Shown: piece by piece, positions 1 through 7,093 of the stretch
Position numbering within the stretch: the first letter of the stretch is position 1
Layout of the letters: each line of letters begins with the position of its first letter
NCBI GenBank assembly: GCA_002284615.2
Contig: MU070510.1
Span: 1-10,414 of the forward strand
DNA length: 10,414 nucleotides
Direction: 5' to 3'
Source of the DNA: Dunaliella salina
Taxonomy: Eukaryota > Chlorophyta > Chlorophyceae > Chlamydomonadales > Dunaliellaceae
Made by a program: the position numbers and the translations under genes
Notes under the pieces: generated by a model
The model's database searches: none
What the model was told of the DNA's origin: nothing
The model's input: only the letters and a program-made list of their open reading frames with translations

Positions 1-205
1 TGGTTACTGCTCGGTGACTGAGCTGCTGGTGACTGCACGGTGCCTGGCCAGTTACTCAGCTAGTCATGCAAAGGAGTGTGACTGGTTGGTTACTGCTCGG
101 TGACTGAGCTGCTGGTGACTGCAAGGTGCCTGCCAAGTTACTCAGCCAGTCATGCACTGGAGTATTGCTGACTGGTTACTGTTCGGTGACTGAGCTGCCG
201 ATGAC
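1..205. repeat. 86-bp minisatellite, about 2.4 copies
   Basis: Two full 86-bp units (1-86 and 87-172) differ at only a few positions, and a third begins at 173 and decays after about 30 bases. The array probably extends left of the window. Inside each unit a shorter pattern of the form (T/C)GGT(T/G)ACTG recurs, for example at the unit start and around positions 12 and 29. This suggests the 86-mer itself grew from an older 10-13 bp repeat. No open frame is convincing here. Confidence 0.9.
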
Positions 206-416
206 AGCCTGATAACAATTCAATTACTTATTCAGTAATGCTCTAAAGTGTTGCTGGACGATTTCCAGGCAGTTACAAAATGAGAAATCGAGGCCGGTTA
301 CGATTTGGTTACTTGTTCAGAAACTGCTTTGTAACGGTCCAGTAATGAAATACAACATTCCGACGTGCTAAATATACAGACATTGGAAGAGGTATAAGGG
401 TTTGCATGGGGGTGGC
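206..416. other. Non-coding spacer
   Basis: AT-richer sequence between the minisatellite and the minus-strand LINE relic. Faint GGTTACTTG-like and GTAACGG-like words near 290-345 may be eroded minisatellite units. It would also hold the 3' untranslated region of the minus-strand element whose reading frame ends at 417. No other feature is seen. Confidence 0.5.
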
Positions 417-887
417 CTACAGTCCGAGACTCTGGCTGATTGGCTGCTGGTGAAACATTCTCAGCCAGCAGCAAAAATTGAAATCAATCCCAACAAAAAA
501 ACAGCGGGGCCTGGTAAAAGCATGTAATGGCCGGAACAAATCAATAAACAGTTCTTTGTGCTTTTAGCACAGCTCACGCACCTCCAAGCACTTGCAACAG
601 AAGAGAGCATGTTTCTCGTCTTGGACTTGAGCACACTCACATTTTTCATAAATATTTGAGCCGCCCAGCCATTTACACAATCCAACCTTCAAGCAATGGG
701 CACAGAGCCTGAACCTACTCATATCCACAACTTTTCTATCCAAATCCTTAAATGAATATGATGGGATGCAAAAGGGTGTATGTGTAGTTGGATGTATTGG
801 CTCACCACACTGATGATGGTAAGTCACTGCTTTCTTGTTCACCTCTCGGGGATTGAGGGCTCTGCTCCCCTCCAAACCTTTTGCTGT
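417..887 (-). pseudogene. LINE (non-LTR retrotransposon) C-terminal fragment with Cys-His finger, minus strand
   Basis: One minus-strand frame is open from 887 to the TAG at 417-419, apart from a single in-frame TAA at 564-566. It reads through a helical motif (SRFRLCAHCLKV), then a finger ECEC-type pair, VQDEKHALF and a cysteine. This gives C-x-C-x7-H-x4-C at about 594-641. The spacing is the CCHC signature known downstream of the reverse transcriptase in many LINEs, where it binds nucleic acid. The frame continues after the TAA with plausible protein (KELFIDLF, then WLRMFHQQP) up to TAG 417-419, so the TAA is probably a disabling mutation and the TAG the old C-terminus. No catalytic domain is present upstream on this strand within 888-1480, so this is a short remnant. 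The finger sequence differs from that of the 5166-9227 element, which suggests another LINE family. Confidence 0.7.
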
Positions 888-1480
888 CTATGCCTCAACT
901 CCCCTAAAAGTTCCTGCTTCGGAAGCTAAGTAGCACTCTGCATTTTCTGTTTTGAAATATCCTCAGAGCGCATGCCTCAAAAAGCTGCAAACACATGTGC
1001 AGACCAGCAGGTCTCACTGACTGAAGAGGTACAAACTGCCCATGGGCCAAAGTTTGGGCCTCCAGAAACGCTGTTTTGTAGCCTGCGTATCACCCTTACC
1101 CTGCTAGGGCCAAGCCACCCGTATCCATACCCGTAACCCCGCCTGAGACAATCTCATTAGCTAAACATTAACCAACGCCAACTTGAAGTGCACTCCATTG
1201 AAATTACGTATTGTGAAGGCACAAGGCCTGAATATCACTTGGCTGCAGCAAAGCAGCAGCATGCAGACCCTTGCAAACGCATCAGTGCTAAGAAGGAAAA
1301 GAAAAGAAAAGCCGCGTAGGCAGAGAAATTTCCCCTACGGAAAAGGGGATACCTAGGGCCGAGGCACGTGTATCTGCTTTACCTTCCTGGTAGCTCACAT
1401 GGGATGCCTCCTGCCTGAGATACAAGGTTACAGGGTTACAAGGGAAAAGAAGGCCTCCAGTGGAACTGACTGACTGCTAG
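888..1480. other. Gene-free stretch between two oppositely oriented LINE relics
   Basis: No frame of useful length and no recognised domain. Small features: an AAAAG-type run near 1292-1312, and a repeated GGTTACA word near 1426-1440. Parts may be undetected flanks of the minus-strand relic (its 5' side) or of the plus-strand reverse transcriptase that starts to be readable at 1481. Confidence 0.5.
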
Positions 1481-2210
1481 CCTACCTGTGGTGGAGCCTT
1501 TGCTGTTGACATTATCTGCCTTGTAAGCGCATTTCACAACCTTCAGCTTCAAGCCAAAAAGCTCACGCTACATGCAGACTGGGCACACCTTTTCATCTCT
1601 GGAAACAAAACCAAAGTCACTTGCATCCTGCACAGCAAAGAGACCTCACAGCTGCGGGGCAACACGAATGTATCAGACTTTGCCAACATTTTCTTACTGG
1701 AAGAATTCTTGTACAAGGCCAACCTGCTCAATTCATGCGCCAAGAGGAGCCTTTCCGCTACTTGGGTGTCCTAATAACCATGGATTTGAATTGGTCCCAC
1801 CAGAGTATGACCCAAAAACTTTCGGCTAGCCCCAAGCAAACATTAGATGTACTACGCAAAGATGCCATACCAAGCATAGCATATGCATTCCCTGTAACAC
1901 CTTGTTTGCCAGCTGACCTACACAAACGGGACACTAAGATACTGTTGACAATTAAATGACAACTCCAATAAGACGTAAGGGTGCCCTCGGCGAGCCATGC
2001 TGGACAACTACAGCTTAGCTACCAGAAAGAAGGAGTTTCAGAACAGTTTGCACAAGGCCCCCTCTGCCGTGGGCCTGGGTGGCCAAGTGTGAACTTTACC
2101 GGGAAACCTGCCAAACCTAGGGGCATGGTTCAGTTTGTGAAAATGACCTTTCATGCACCTTTCATGCACCTTTCAAAGGACGTGCGTGATCGGAACATTT
2201 TCTTACCGCG
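1481..2210 (+). pseudogene. LINE reverse transcriptase fragment (palm end and thumb), frameshifted
   Basis: This is the post-catalytic part of a non-LTR reverse transcriptase. The first open frame, 1481-1774, contains FAVDIICLV, which looks like an eroded F/Y-x-D-D catalytic box at about 1499-1525. It continues with LQAKKLTLHADWAHLFISG and NKTKVTCIL, the usual segment after that box in LINE enzymes. A frameshift near 1700-1720 moves the protein to the frame ending at 1959, which carries EPFRYLGVLITMDLNW, the classic [FY]-x-YLG motif of LINE reverse transcriptases. It is followed by the thumb-like SIAYAFPVTPC. After a stop the same frame resumes (1981-2210) with QLSYQKEGVSEQF, plausible as the connection region. 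Fingers, first catalytic aspartates and endonuclease are missing. An 11-bp tandem duplication sits inside (2148-2169). It belongs to a LINE, but the clade cannot be fixed. Confidence 0.85.
2148..2169. repeat. 11-bp direct tandem repeat
   Basis: CCTTTCATGCA occurs twice head to tail, and a third partial unit follows (CCTTTCAAAGG). It lies inside the reverse transcriptase relic, and 11 bp is not a multiple of three, so a recent duplication here would itself break the frame. Probably replication slippage. Confidence 0.85.
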
Positions 2211-2458
2211 TTGGACCCGTCGTCTTTCTTTCTGAAAAGAATAGGTCCCGTCTCTTGTTTCTGAAAAGAAAGGGATGGACATCCTGAGCAAAGTGGTCAT
2301 TTGCAATGTGCTCATTATTATTGCTGCAATCCGCCCCCGGCTCATGCGGGCTCATCTCAAACGTGTCAGTGGAGCGTCAGCAGAGCCCACGATGCGTGAG
2401 TGCAGCAATGAGGGGTGCATTTATGGATGGAGGTAGTACTGCAATGGTCAGATCATCA

Positions 2459-2459
<1 letters not shown>

Positions 2460-2533
<74 letters not shown>
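2460..2533. repeat. (CA)37 microsatellite
   Basis: Thirty-seven uninterrupted CA units. A perfect tract this long is typical of nuclear genomes of many eukaryotes and is highly mutable. The long Thr-His or Val-Cys repeats seen in translation are artefacts of this tract, not protein. Confidence 0.99.
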
Positions 2534-2534
<1 letters not shown>

Positions 2535-2724
2535 TTCTGGTACTCTGTGCAGATTTGCACCATTCGGCGCGCATGACAATTTGCGTAACAACCTCTCTTG
2601 AATAGACAACCCAGAGATCATTCAAGTGAGGGCAGCTTTAAACCTTCTTGCTGTGCAGTTGGACGCATGGACGTGACCTGCGCAGTTGGCATGCATATAC
2701 GTGTGTCTGGCCAAGGTGTGATAC

Positions 2725-2802
2725 TGTCTCATTCCTTTTCCATTCCTGTCTCATTCCCTTTCCATTCCTGTCTCATTCCCTTTCCATTCCTGTCTCATTC
2801 CC
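2725..2802. repeat. 22-bp pyrimidine-rich tandem repeat, 3.5 copies
   Basis: Units start at 2725, 2747, 2769 and 2791 (the last partial) and begin TGTCTCATTCC. Only one base differs between units 1 and 2. The array is almost purely pyrimidine on the plus strand and ends 18 bases before a CCACCAG. It could act as an expanded polypyrimidine tract of an intron that ends at 2821. Confidence 0.95.
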
Positions 2803-2821
2803 TACCACCTCCCCCCACCAG

Positions 2822-2902
2822 GTGGCGTCTGAATACCTGTCCAACGTGATTGCTGCTGCTGGAAACCCGGAGTACGTCCTGTATGTGCAGTGTCAATAGA
2901 GG
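2822..2902 (+). CDS. Possible internal exon, unrecognised protein
   Basis: An 81-bp segment lies between a polypyrimidine tract with CCACCAG (AG at 2820-2821) and GGGTGAGT (GT at 2903-2904), which are good 3' and 5' splice signals. The frame beginning at 2822 reads VASEYLSNVIAAAGNPEYV and continues to CQ. It then meets TAG at 2897-2899, two codons before the donor; the other two frames have early stops. So the exon is either broken or ends the protein. I do not recognise the peptide. It may form one gene or gene relic with the open segments at 3039-3741. Confidence 0.35.
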
Positions 2903-3038
2903 GTGAGTGCCAGTGTTTCCATGTGTGAGTTCAGATCAGGGCTACATACAAATAAATGCATAAGGCCTCATGTTAATGTTTCTAAGCTGTTTTGCTAGAG
3001 CTCACCATGTACCCTTTGCCGTGCTTGCATTTCTGCAG

Positions 3039-3741
3039 GCTGGCAATCGAGCTGCAGCAGCGTTGACCAGCATCCAGGTTGGGGCACCAAGAGCTGCTGT
3101 TGGGCGTCCCGGTAGCGATGTCCAATCTCGCTCACACAGGTGCACAACCGCTCTGTGACGCACTGCTCCAAGAACGCACCACCCTACAATCTTGGGGGTT
3201 GGATGTATATGCCCTGTGTGGAGAGCTGGAGAGCTGGCGCAGCGCCAGCTCTTGCCAGGAGGCCAAGGACCAAGCCATGCAGAGCTTAGTGATTTGCCTG
3301 CATGTCATCATGCTTAATCCCTTTTCCTCAGACATTTTTGAGCCAAAACAGAACCACAACCTGCCCCTCTTGTCACCTCTGAATACTTGGCTTGGTATGC
3401 AGGCCACCTGGGAGGCACTGAATCTGTGGCATCCAAGAAGGATGCGGGGCTCCACTCCTTCTTGGCCCCCAACACGAGCATGGCCAACCTCCCCACTGCC
3501 CAAGAGCAGCGCAATTTCCTTGCTGACGCTGGTGGACAAGGGGGTGAGGTGTAGGCTTTTTTATTTGTTAAACTGTTTTGTAGGGAGTTCCGCGAGCGAG
3601 ACTAGTTGTTTGTTTCAACGCCTTTGGCACCAACAGGGCATGCAAGTGATGAAACACTGTCTGGAAATTTTGATCCACATCGATAAGTTTTATTTCTCTG
3701 AACCTGCTTTGATTCAAAGGGATCCCCCCTGTAGGCTCTGA
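3039..3741 (+). CDS. Open reading region of unknown function, probably spliced
   Basis: A 3' splice signal (TTTCTGCAG, AG at 3037-3038) opens this region. The frame shared with ATG 3079 runs unbroken to the stop at 3739-3741, 220 codons. Upstream of the ATG the same frame contains TGA 3064-3066, in a CGT-TGA context that may be a decayed CGA codon. The first 70 residues look most protein-like: LCDALLQERTTLQSWGLDVY, then ELESWRSASSC, amphipathic and helical. From about 3290 the composition changes to a Trp/Pro-rich type, while another frame (3342-3551) looks better. A short intron ending at CCTCAG (AG 3330-3331) is therefore plausible. The family is not recognised. The 220-codon length could be chance plus an exon, so a host gene fragment and a decayed transposon gene both remain possible. 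Confidence 0.4.
3342..3551 (+). CDS. Possible exon in a second frame, unrecognised protein
   Basis: This 70-codon open frame follows AG 3330-3331 (CTTTTCCTCAG) and reads SEYLAWYAGHLGGTESVASK, then ANLPTAQEQRNFLADAGG. Its balanced composition is more protein-like than the overlapping Trp/Pro-rich frame. A donor-like GGGGTGAGG (GT 3544-3545) ends it, and an acceptor-like CCAACAG (AG 3635-3636) lies further on. It competes with the second half of the 3039-3741 frame, and both cannot be real. No family is recognised. Confidence 0.3.
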
Positions 3742-4520
3742 TTCAGCCACATAGGCGGTGCCTGATTTAGGCAAATAGCCAGACTCCCATTCAAATCCCT
3801 TTTTCTTTGATTCAGACCCCCTGATCCCTAGCCATCCCAGACTGCTTGATCACTGAATGTTTCTGATTCAGACCCAATTCAGGACCCCCCCTGTGCACGA
3901 AAGAGCGGTATAAGAATTGAACTGGGGATCACATGCTTTGCAGCGGGCCTCCAATGAGCCAAGGTCTCAGCGCCCATCCACGATCAATTCAAGTACATAT
4001 GTAATAATAATCCATTGCTTACCCTGTATACAATGAGCTCATCCGTAGGCTGTACATGCGCAGGAAAGCCTCACTATTGGTAATAGGCCTTGCAATATGT
4101 CTCCCCACCATCAACAGTGGCAGATGGAGAAATACACCACCTCTTGCATCATAGGCTTAGCACCCTCTGACTCAGAGCCACTTCGGAAGATAGTTCTGAA
4201 ACAGGTGGGTGTTCTTTATCAGAAATCTGCATGGGATTCTAGATGAATTGGCCTGATTATGAGAAAATTGGACTCTGCTTCGGAGGCAGTTCAGACATTG
4301 TGTAAATAGGCAGATGGGGCAAAGTTCGAATCAGACAAACATCAATCTGATTCAGAGTGCCTTCAGAGGGTCCATCACAAGGCAGATGGGAACTTAGATG
4401 AATTGGTCTGACTCTGAGAAGTTGAACACTGATTCAGAGGCGGTCCAGACATTGTGTGAATAGGCAGATGGGGTCCAGTTATGTTAGTCCAAATCACACC
4501 GGGTTTATTCTGATTCAGAA
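3690..4520. repeat. Ancient repeat field built on CTGATTCAG words
   Basis: The nonamer CTGATTCAG occurs exactly at 3738, 3863, 4347, 4429 and 4510, with close variants (TTGATTCAG at 3807, CTGACTCAG near 4168). It is palindromic apart from its central base. Many copies are followed by AGA or ACCC. This looks like an old repeat body that has diverged, perhaps the tail region of the SINE-like unit at 3903-3975. No coding frame is supported. Confidence 0.65.
3903..3975 (-). repeat. tRNA-derived SINE-like head (A box and B box), degenerate
   Basis: On the minus strand TGGCTCATTGGA (3962-3951) matches the RNA polymerase III A box, and AGTTCAATTCT (3924-3914) matches the B box (GTTCRANNC). They are 38 bases apart start to start, a little short for a tRNA. 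Between them, GCTGCAAAGC recalls the anticodon arm of a tRNA such as Ala-UGC. The T-stem and acceptor stem do not pair, so this is not a functional tRNA gene. It is better read as the head of an old SINE whose body would run towards lower coordinates into the CTGATTCAG field. A chance match is possible but the two boxes are in the right order. Confidence 0.45.
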
Positions 4521-4540
4521 CATCATCAGAGGCTCTTAAT
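4231..4540. repeat. Diverged tandem duplication, period about 155 bp
   Basis: The segment starting ATGGGATTCTAGATGAATTGG at 4231 is repeated from 4386. The best-conserved blocks are AGATGAATTGG, and CAGACATTGTGT(A/G)AATAGGCAGATGGGG, followed in each copy by a CTGATTCAGA block near the end. The copies differ at many positions, so the duplication is old. Confidence 0.8.
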
Positions 4541-4559
4541 GATGCTGCTCTGTTTCTGG

Positions 4560-5165
4560 CTCTCTCCTAGGCTAGCTATGTCATTTTGGCAATTCAATGC
4601 AGGCAGCCTGGTAGAAGAGGCAAGATCCTGAGGCCTTGAAGAAAAAAAAGAGAGGCTAAGCAGAGGTCAAGGGCAGCAGCAGCAGAAAAAGCAGCAGCAA
4701 AAGCAGTAGCGTCAGAGAGGAAGTCATGAACTGTAGGCAAATGTAGGCACCGGCTTTGCAAATCTTTAAATTTTGCTTGGAATTGTGCAGTTCTGAATTC
4801 TTGTATCCTCCTTTTTCTCTGTGACTACAGGCAAAGGGTCCATGGAATTTATGGACATGCAAACATCCTTTCATTGTTCAACATATTAGGAGCCCTCCAT
4901 GACCACATTCAGATCGCCACTGCCAGCTTCTACTCATCAAGCCTGAGGCATGACCTGTTCTAATAAATGTGCACAAATACACCTTCAGGAAATTGCAATG
5001 CACTGTGACCAGAAGGGTGTTTTCACCAACACAGAGGTGGCCATGAGATGCTCAAGTAAATGAGAGGGAGAGGGGGAGCAGGCGAGCAAGGTAGCAAATG
5101 CAGGAGACTACTCCCTACAAGGCCAAGCAAATTGTGAGCAGCAGGCAGCCTGGTAGAAGCAGCAG
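4560..5165. other. Gene-free purine-rich spacer with CAG clusters and a 19-bp dispersed repeat
   Basis: No convincing frame. Purine-rich and CAG-rich clusters lie at 4639-4710 and 5060-5170. The 19-mer GCAGGCAGCCTGGTAGAAG occurs exactly at 4599-4617 and 5141-5159, the second copy ending just before the large LINE becomes readable. Leu-rich translations of the minus strand near 4660-4710 are due only to the CAG runs. Confidence 0.6.
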
Positions 5166-5192
5166 CAACAGTGCTCATCTACAATTCATTGC

Positions 5193-5843
5193 CCAGGGCC
5201 ACCATGGCCCTGCCTGCCAAACACCTAAATGCTTGTATTAATTACTCAAGTACAACCTACGCCCTCAGCAATACATCAGCATTCATGCCAGTGGCCTGCA
5301 GCTGACCTTTCAAGGCCACTTGCCCTACGCGAAAACCTTCCATTCGATTGCAAACACCCTCTGGTCCCCAAAAGCACCTACGCTTCACTGGTTGCCTCTG
5401 TCATCCATCCCCTCATGGAAGCGGGAATTTCAAATTTCCATTCTATCCTTTCTGACAGGTGCACACACATCATGGATGTCAATGCTTTGTGCCACCACAC
5501 CACCTTAAAGAAGAAACAGACTATTGCCCTGAATAGGCTGGCTTCCCTTTTAAACTGTCACAATATAAGCCAAACAAACATTGAGCACATAAATGCAAAC
5601 ACTGATACCACACCAGACAAAGCTCCAGAACTCAGAAAAATGAATTACGCCACCTTAAACATGCTCACCCACTATACACCCCTAGGGTGGTCATGGCTCA
5701 TCCAGCGCACTCCATCAATTTCATACATAATAATAATCGTAGGAACAAGCGGTCCTCTGCCATCCAAACCCTCCCCCGCACGCAGCCTGCCCCAGAAACA
5801 CAAACCTCAAAGAAGCATACAAACAACTCCGCTACATTCTTAA
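5193..5843 (+). pseudogene. Reverse transcriptase thumb and connection segment
   Basis: The region starts in the frame of ATG 5193 (MALPAKHLNACINYSSTTYA), which resembles the thumb segment SIAYAFPVTPC of the other LINE copy at about 1880. A TGA at about 5302-5304 and a frameshift pass the reading to the frame of 5229-5843. That frame reads WPAADLSRPLALRENLPF, then HPLMEAGISNFHSILSD, HIMDVNAL and IALNRLASLLN. This pattern fits the helical connection region that follows the thumb in LINE proteins. The last 60 residues to the stop at 5843 are Pro/Ser/Lys-rich and look like a linker. The catalytic palm is not present. Assignment rests on order and on similarity between the two copies in the window. 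Confidence 0.6.
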
Positions 5844-6040
5844 CATTCCCACTGTAACCACGGAAACCAATGCACTGCCTGCAAACACAAACCCTCTTAC
5901 TGCATAACCCTTATAGGGCCATAGGAAATGGCATGCTGAGCAACAAGACTTCAATGCCATCCATACTGCTTTTTAGCACGACCTTCAATTCATGTTATCC
6001 TGGACTGGCAAATGCTGCGCAAAAAAAGCAAGGTTCTTAA
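5844..6040 (+). pseudogene. Low-information linker of the LINE polyprotein
   Basis: No frame is open through this 197-bp interval. Short pieces in different frames (for example GHRKWHAEQQDFNAIHTAF) suggest coding sequence that has taken several indels. It joins the reverse transcriptase end to the PHD-containing frame, which opens at 6041. No domain can be named. Confidence 0.4.
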
Positions 6041-6745
6041 CCTGCACACTCACAAGCACAACACAAGGTTGAATGGCAGCCACTGACACTTGAAAAATGG
6101 ACCCTGCCTATCCTACAAAAAGCAAAACTTGCGGCAGCCCGCATTGAGCCCTTTGCTAGGAGCCAAAACAAGGATGACGACTGCCAAATCTGCTGGACTC
6201 CGACCAGCCTGGAACATACTTTTGATGAAGACGATCATTATGACATGCTTCAATTGGACATGTGCTTACAAACACACCATTGGAAATGCCTGCTTCAACA
6301 CAACCTTCGCACACCATCACAGCGTATCCAGGCAGAACACAGTTCTACTTGGGTCTGTCCCTCATGTGCCAACCTTACAAATTCTCAAAAGACAGAGCAA
6401 AACACCTTTGCAGAAGAAGCTGAAATGGTTAATGTCACCTGGCACCCCACCTGGGAAGCAGCTGATTTGCTCTTTGCAAATCCGGACTTCAAAGCACTTG
6501 TGCAAAGTTTCGAACAATCCCACACGGAAAATACGTCGTTTCACCTGCACTCAACAGCTGCTGACAATGATGTGGACAATCTTGCCTGTCAAGGTTATGA
6601 GGGTTCCACAGACACTTCCAGAGATACTGGATCACCACCCAGGGCCACCCCATGCGCAACAAGGCATACTTTGACCCAGAACCTACCAACCCTCGAGCAG
6701 ATATCATATCCACAAAGAAATGTGTATTCTGGTTGCAAAAAATAG
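6041..6745 (+). pseudogene. LINE polyprotein segment with PHD finger and chromo-like patch
   Basis: The longest well-kept frame of the element, 234 codons open from 6041 to the stop at 6743-6745. It begins with EWQPLTLEKW and a helical stretch. A PHD finger follows at 6182-6367: CQIC, then LDMC, then H-x2-C (HWKC) with exactly four residues between the cysteine and histidine, then WVCPSC. PHD fingers bind two zinc ions with Cys4-His-Cys3 and often read histone H3 tails. Here the third cysteine is replaced by leucine (TTG 6254-6256), so zinc site two is damaged. At 6422-6520 EMVNVTWHPTWEAADLL and FKALVQSFEQ resemble the last strands and C-terminal helix of a chromodomain (W...TWE...L...F); its first part is missing or unrecognisable. 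Known precedent: PHD fingers occur in ORF1 of some CR1-like LINEs. A role in chromatin-targeted insertion is inference. Confidence 0.7.
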
Positions 6746-7093
6746 ATATTGTGGCACCAGGATCCAACAGGAATTGGTGGACTGTCAAACCCCCCCTCTT
6801 GCAGTGATACCACTCACGCAGCATGCATCTACGGTACCAGAGGAAAATGTGCATGCATACTCACCCCCTACAGACTACAAATCCTGCTTCAAGCATGCGA
6901 TGCAGCCAGACAAGCTGGCCTCCACACCTCCATACAGCCCCCCGTCCAAGATGAAGCAACAGAAATTATGACCTCTTACACAGGCACACATCCCACCTCA
7001 GAAAAGGCAATCAGAAACTGAAAGAGTCAAACTCTCTGCGCACACCGGAGCATATCCTTACAGCCCTAACATGCTATGCCCTGAACGCAATAA
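6640..7093 (+). pseudogene. LINE polyprotein linker, two frames
   Basis: The protein path leaves the PHD frame and continues in the next frame as NKAYFDPEPTNPRADI and, after a lysine-rich piece, KIDIVAPGSNRNWWTVKPP. It shifts again near 6805 to GTRGKCACILTPYRLQILLQ and QDEATEIMTSY, ending at the stop 7019-7021. A short piece in yet another frame (LRTPEHILTALTCYALNAI, about 7035-7093) leads into the methyltransferase-like segment. The peptides are well-formed but match no domain I can name. The WW and the basic Cys-containing stretch could belong to a small DNA-binding module. Confidence 0.45.

Noticed and set aside
1..205. CRISPR array
   Set aside because: The units are head-to-tail without unique spacers, and the window is eukaryotic.
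1549..1743. Minus-strand frame antisense to the reverse transcriptase
   Set aside because: A shadow of the plus-strand LINE protein, whose motifs are clear.
2377..2625. Open frames through the (CA)n tract on both strands (His-Thr and Val-Cys repeats)
   Set aside because: They exist only because a dinucleotide repeat has no stops; flanking residues are not protein-like.
3903..3975. Functional tRNA gene on the minus strand
   Set aside because: A and B boxes are present, but the acceptor and T stems do not pair and the spacing is too short.
4656..4874. Minus-strand frame with a poly-leucine run like a signal peptide or membrane segment
   Set aside because: The leucines come from CAG runs read on the other strand, and the rest of the frame has no domain.
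6090..6674. 194-codon plus-strand frame starting at ATG 6090
   Set aside because: Overlaps the PHD frame in another phase and has a random basic composition, while the PHD frame shows ordered zinc ligands.
6489..6854. 121-codon minus-strand frame
   Set aside because: Antisense to the PHD-containing segment and its linker; no recognisable motif.
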